From Streptomyces sp. S.PB5 (GTDB taxonomy: Bacteria > Actinomycetota > Actinomycetes > Streptomycetales > Streptomycetaceae): a DNA stretch of 64,000 bases. The notes below the pieces were generated by a model. It was not told the origin of the DNA and did not search any database. It saw only the letters and a program-made list of their open reading frames with translations. Each line of letters starts with the position of its first letter. The first letter of the stretch is position 1. Positions 60,694 to 64,000 of this stretch are shown here, piece after piece. Both the position numbers and the translations under genes were made by a program. Location: contig NZ_JAQMWP010000012.1 in NCBI RefSeq assembly GCF_030403745.1, positions 186,001 through 250,000 on the forward strand, given 5' to 3'.

Positions 60694-61713
60694 CTACAAG
60701 CGGACCGTATGGCGCACCGGGAAGACGGCGAAGCCCGTGCGGTGCGCCAGCGTCCCCCACAGCCCCCGCGGCAGGTACAGCGAGACCACGATGGCCGCCG
60801 CGCCGACCACGATCAGGTACCAGACGCCGCTCTGCGCGAAGTACTTGTCGAGGAGGAAGTACGCGATCGCGCCGATGACCGGGCCCTCGATCGTGCCGAT
60901 GCCGCCGATGATCACCATGAAGACCATCAGGGCCGAGTACTGCACCCCGAAGATCTGCGTCGGAGACGCCACCCCGAGGCTGTTGACGCAGATCACCGCA
61001 CCGGCGGCGGCACATCCGGCGGCCGCGGTGACATAGATGATCCGCTTGCCCCGCGTGACGTTCACACCGAGGGAACCGGCGGCGGTGTCGTCGTCCCGGA
61101 TGGCCTGGAGGCTCAGGCCGAGTCGGCTGCGCAGGACGGCGTAGGTGCCGAGCACGGCCGCGGCCATGACGGCGAGCGCCAGCCAGTAGGTGAAGGCGCG
61201 CCGCAGCACCGGATCGGCGGTGACGTCCGAGAGGGTGCGTCCGCTCGCCGCTCCCAGGGAGTCGAAGCGGACCACGATCAGGCGGACGACCTCGGCGATC
61301 ACCCAGGTGCCGACGGCGAAGTAGCCGCCGCGCAGCCGGAAGGCGAGGTACGACACCGGCCAGGCGAGCAGCGCCACCACGGCGGAGACGACAAGCGTGC
61401 CCGCGTAGACGTTCACGCCGTGGTCGTTGACGACGAACAGCAGGTAGGCGCCCAGGCCGATGAACGCCTGCTGACCCATCGACATCATGCCGGCGTACCC
61501 CGCGAGCAGGTTCCACATGGAGGCGAGGGCCACCAGATAGCAGAGCTTGACCAGTTGGGCCGTGACGCCCGATTCGACGAGGTAGGGGAGGGCCGCCATC
61601 GTCAGGAGGACGACGGCTGTTCCTGCCAGGCCGAGGGCGGTGGCGCGGCCACCCCGGTGGACGGCCGGCAGCGCGGTCGTCGTCTCGGCGGTGGGGGCTG
61701 TCTGGACGGTCAT
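60694..61713 (-). CDS. livM: Branched-chain amino-acid-type ABC transporter permease (LivM type)
   Basis: 339 aa from ATG 61713, with AGGAG upstream; a long in-frame extension was rejected. About nine helices are visible. Family features are YLVALASMWNLLAGYAGMMS, MGQQAFIGLGAYLLF, QAIRDDDTAAGSLGVNVTRG and MVIIGGIGTIEGPVIGAIAY. The ATG overlaps the LivH stop. It is the last gene of a minus-strand operon whose binding protein probably lies beyond the right edge. Substrates of this family include branched amino acids, amides and urea, so livM denotes the type only. Confidence 0.9.
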   Translation of the reverse strand: MTVQTAPTAETTTALPAVHRGGRATALGLAGTAVVLLTMAALPYLVESGVTAQLVKLCYLVALASMWNLLAGYAGMMSMGQQAFIGLGAYLLFVVNDHGVNVYAGTLVVSAVVALLAWPVSYLAFRLRGGYFAVGTWVIAEVVRLIVVRFDSLGAASGRTLSDVTADPVLRRAFTYWLALAVMAAAVLGTYAVLRSRLGLSLQAIRDDDTAAGSLGVNVTRGKRIIYVTAAAGCAAAGAVICVNSLGVASPTQIFGVQYSALMVFMVIIGGIGTIEGPVIGAIAYFLLDKYFAQSGVWYLIVVGAAAIVVSLYLPRGLWGTLAHRTGFAVFPVRHTVRL

Positions 61714-62582
61714 GCGGGAACGCTCCTGCCGAACAGGCCCTGCGGGCGGAGCACCAGGACCAGGAGGAAGACCACGTGCCCCGCGAGCAGGGGGAGGTCC
61801 GGGGAGATCTGGGCGCCGACGGACTGGGCCACACCGAGCACCACACCGCCGGCGAGCGTGCCCCACAGCGAGCCGAGACCGCCGATGATGACCGTCTCGA
61901 AGGCGAACAGGACGGTGAGCTGACCCTCGAAGGGGGTGACTCCGCCCTGCCGCATCGTGTACAGGACACCGGCCAGGGCCACCGTCGCGAAGGCGATGAC
62001 CGAGGTCAGGGCGTACACGCGGCGGTTGTCGACGCCCATCAGACGGACCACCGCGCGGTCGTCGGACGTGGCCCGGACGATACGGCCGGGCTGGGTGCGG
62101 TACAGGAAGAGGTGGAGGGAGGAGAGGACCGCGACCGCCGCCGCGACCGTGATCAGGGGGAACCAGCCGATGGCCAGGCCGCCGCCGAGGTCGATGCTCG
62201 CGGTGCCGAGCGAGCCGATGGGCAGGGGCTGCGCGTCGCTGCTGAACACCTGGACCAGGACGTTCGGGATGATGACCGAGATGCCGAACGTGACCAGCAT
62301 CGGGGCGAGTTCGCCGAGGCCCATCGCCCGGTCCAGCATGGAGCGTTGGACCAGGTAGCCGAGTGCGCCCACCGCGACCATCGACACGACGACGGTGACG
62401 GGGACCGGGACGCCGTAGTGCGCCGCGGTCACCGAGGCCACGTATCCGCCGAGGATCATCAGGTCCCCGTGGGCGAGGTTGGCGATCCGCATCACGCCGA
62501 AGACGAGGGACAGACCCGCGGCGGCCATGGCGAAGATGCCGCCGAGCAGGACGCCCTGCAGGATTGCGTTGAGCCAGGTCAT
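61710..62582 (-). CDS. livH: Branched-chain amino-acid-type ABC transporter permease (LivH type)
   Basis: 290 aa. Membrane protein with the LivH pattern: WLNAILQGVLLGGIFAMAAA at the N terminus, VMRIANLAHGDLMILGGYVA, LGELAPMLVTFGISVIIPNV and AFETVIIGGLGSLWGTLAGG. Its ATG sits in an overlap with the LivF stop, and its stop overlaps the LivM start. It forms the channel with LivM. Confidence 0.9.
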   Translation of the reverse strand: MTWLNAILQGVLLGGIFAMAAAGLSLVFGVMRIANLAHGDLMILGGYVASVTAAHYGVPVPVTVVVSMVAVGALGYLVQRSMLDRAMGLGELAPMLVTFGISVIIPNVLVQVFSSDAQPLPIGSLGTASIDLGGGLAIGWFPLITVAAAVAVLSSLHLFLYRTQPGRIVRATSDDRAVVRLMGVDNRRVYALTSVIAFATVALAGVLYTMRQGGVTPFEGQLTVLFAFETVIIGGLGSLWGTLAGGVVLGVAQSVGAQISPDLPLLAGHVVFLLVLVLRPQGLFGRSVPA

Positions 62583-63307
62583 GGGGTCTTCACCTCCGGG
62601 AAGGCACCGGTGCCGAAGTACGCGGCGGTCACCTGGTCGCGGGTGAGTCCGGCCGCCGTGCCGGTCAGCACGATCCGGCCCTCCAGGACACACGCGATGC
62701 GGTCCGCCACGGCGAACGTGCGGTTCAGGTCCTGTTCGACCAGGATCACGGTCGCGCCCTCGGCACGGATGTCGGGCAGCGCCGTGTAGAGCTGGTCCAC
62801 GACGAGCGGGGCCAGGCCCAGGGAGACCTCGTCGAGGAGCAACAGCCGCGGATTGCCCATCAGAGCGCGGCCGATGGCGACGGCCTGCTGCTCACCGCCG
62901 GAGAGCCGGGCCGCCTTGCGGGTACGCCGGTCGGCGACGAGCGGCATCGCCTCGTACACCTTGGCCAGGTTCCAGGGCCCCTTGCGCCCGGTGGCGGCGC
63001 CCACCTGGAGGTTCTCCTCGACGGTGAGCGACGGGAAGAGCCGGCGGCCCTCCGGGACCAGGCAGACGCCCTTGCGGGCCCGGCGGATGTCCGGCTCGGC
63101 GGTGACGTCCTCACCGGCCAGGCCGATGGTGCCGCGGAAGGGCTTCAGGGCTCCCGCGATGGTTTTCAACAGGGTGGATTTTCCCGCGCCGTTGGCGCCG
63201 ACGAGGGCGAGCAGCTCACCCTCGGCCACCTCGAGGTCGATGCCGAACAAGGCCTGGAAGTCGCCGTATCCGGCATCGACGGAATCGACTCGCAGAAGCG
63301 CGCTCAT
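62579..63307 (-). CDS. livF: Branched-chain amino-acid-type ABC transporter ATPase (LivF type)
   Basis: 242 aa. Walker A VGANGAGKSTLLKTIAG, signature LSGGEQQAVAIGRALM, Walker B RLLLLDEVSLGLAP and switch region ILVEQDL. The LivF-type loop CLVPEGRRLFPSLTVEENLQ is present. It overlaps both neighbours by four bases and pairs with LivG to drive uptake. Confidence 0.92.
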   Translation of the reverse strand: MSALLRVDSVDAGYGDFQALFGIDLEVAEGELLALVGANGAGKSTLLKTIAGALKPFRGTIGLAGEDVTAEPDIRRARKGVCLVPEGRRLFPSLTVEENLQVGAATGRKGPWNLAKVYEAMPLVADRRTRKAARLSGGEQQAVAIGRALMGNPRLLLLDEVSLGLAPLVVDQLYTALPDIRAEGATVILVEQDLNRTFAVADRIACVLEGRIVLTGTAAGLTRDQVTAAYFGTGAFPEVKTP

Positions 63308-64000
63308 GCCGCCGTACCTCCCAGGTAGACCTCCGCGACCTCGTCGCTGGCCAGTACCTCGTGCGGGTCGCCGTCGACGCGGATCCGGCCGTAGGCGAGG
63401 CAGACCAGCCGGTCGACGACCTGGACCAGTGCCTTGACGACGTGCTCGATCCACAGGATCGTCACGCCGGACTCCTTCAAGGTCAGCACGGTGGCGACGA
63501 GTTCCTCCGCCTCGGCTTCGGTGAGGCCGCCCGCGATCTCGTCGAGGAGGAGCAGCTCGGGGCCGGTGGCCAGCGCCCGTGCCAGCTCCAGCCGTTTGCG
63601 GCCGAGGAGCGGCAGGGAGCCGGCGGGCTTGTTGGCGAGGTGGAGCAGCCCGGCGGTCTCCAGCGCGCGCAGGGCCTGCTCGCGGGCGGGGCCGCCCCGC
63701 AACCGGGCTCCGCGCTCGGCGCCGACCAGGGCGTTCTCGAACACGGTCAGGTCGCCGAAGGGGCGCGGTATCTGGAAGGAGCGGCCGACGCCGAGCCGAC
63801 ATCGCTGCGCCGCGGAGGTGCGGGTGACATCGCGGCCCGCGAGCCGCACGCAGCCGGCACTCGCGCGCTCGACGCCCGAGATCGCGCTGAGCAGTGTGGA
63901 CTTGCCTGCGCCGTTCGGGCCGACGATGCCGACGGCCTGCCCGCGGGGGACGGTCAGCTCGACGTCCTCCAGGACCCGCAACTCACCGAAGCGCACGGCG
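63304..64000 (-). CDS. livG: Branched-chain amino-acid-type ABC transporter ATPase (LivG type), 5' end outside window
   Basis: The reverse-strand frame is open to the right edge, about 232 codons; the true start lies outside. Walker A VGPNGAGKSTLLSAISG, signature LLGRKRLELARALATGPELL, Walker B LLLLDEIAGGL and switch His in LWIEHVV are visible. The LivG-type FQIPRPFGDLTVFENALVGA loop is present. The signature reads LPLLGRKR rather than LSGGQ, a variation seen in some LivG proteins. Its stop overlaps the LivF start. Confidence 0.9.
   Translation of the reverse strand, partial: AVRFGELRVLEDVELTVPRGQAVGIVGPNGAGKSTLLSAISGVERASAGCVRLAGRDVTRTSAAQRCRLGVGRSFQIPRPFGDLTVFENALVGAERGARLRGGPAREQALRALETAGLLHLANKPAGSLPLLGRKRLELARALATGPELLLLDEIAGGLTEAEAEELVATVLTLKESGVTILWIEHVVKALVQVVDRLVCLAYGRIRVDGDPHEVLASDEVAEVYLGGTAA

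Noticed and set aside
58904..61969. 1021-codon minus-strand open frame
   Set aside because: It crosses the haloperoxidase gene, an intergenic gap and the LivM gene in the wrong frame. Only the short DnaK-like stretch in another frame is meaningful.

Overview
The window is high-GC actinobacterial chromosome, almost certainly Streptomyces. Support comes from GC-rich third codon positions, GTG/TTG starts, four-base ATGA/GTGA gene overlaps, Tat-exported CBM13 enzymes, many GntR/LacI regulators, and a DmdR/IdeR-type iron box. It reads as accessory chromosome: sugar uptake, nucleoside and iron modules interleaved with stress genes. No rRNA, tRNA, CRISPR array, intact insertion sequence or phage module was seen.

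Layout. (1) 1-1778: 3'-truncated PAS-PAS-GAF-PP2C (SpoIIE/RsbU-type) phosphatase. (2) 2002-15222: deoxyhexose island. It holds a secreted GH29 alpha-L-fucosidase with betagamma-crystallin and ricin-type domains, a FadR-type regulator, an SGNH esterase with a ricin-type domain, and a minus-strand operon for sugar import (binding protein, two permeases). The operon ends in a 659-aa unknown protein, a mutarotase and an L-fuconolactonase-like amidohydrolase, with a second FadR-type regulator divergent. Past the amidohydrolase lie shattered remains of a zinc alcohol dehydrogenase and an L-fucose-dehydrogenase-like aldo-keto reductase, so the pathway looks partly decayed. (3) 15485-22288: PHP phosphoesterase with a His-rich leader, a lipoprotein, an MBL hydrolase with divergent AraC regulator, and a crotonase with divergent HxlR regulator. 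(4) 22616-29143: iron module. An iron box sits between a divergent adenylation-carrier-membrane acyltransferase fusion and an FbpABC-type Fe(III) transporter. (5) 29341-34843: a phytase-like/dockerin/5'-nucleotidase fusion and a duplicated pentapeptide-repeat protein.

(6) 34964-43848: nucleoside operon under a LacI regulator with two matching 16-bp palindromes. It contains a nucleoside deaminase, LacI, a GATase1-like protein, a DeoD-type phosphorylase, and a BMP-type ABC transporter. (7) 44458-51593: redox/low-oxygen-type cluster with a radical SAM protein lacking one cluster cysteine, an Acg-type nitroreductase, PNPOx and hemerythrin-like remnants, a SLOG-like protein, VKOR and a stand-alone CtaD. 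GGGCC-N4-GGCCC-like palindromes recur in its intergenic regions. (8) 51585-58572: OmpR-type two-component system, a divergent secreted repeat protein, a damaged S8 protease, an MMPL transporter and a DUF2993/LmeA-like protein. (9) 58868-60157: secreted vanadium-haloperoxidase-like protein. (10) 60250-60355: DnaK N-terminal scrap. (11) 60694-64000: branched-chain-amino-acid-type ABC operon (LivM, LivH, LivF, partial LivG).

The best candidates for undescribed biology are the iron-box-linked tri-domain enzyme and the LacI-controlled nucleoside module. The window is also rich in decayed genes: fucose dehydrogenases, ricin-domain fragment, PNPOx, hemerythrin, S8 protease, DnaK.
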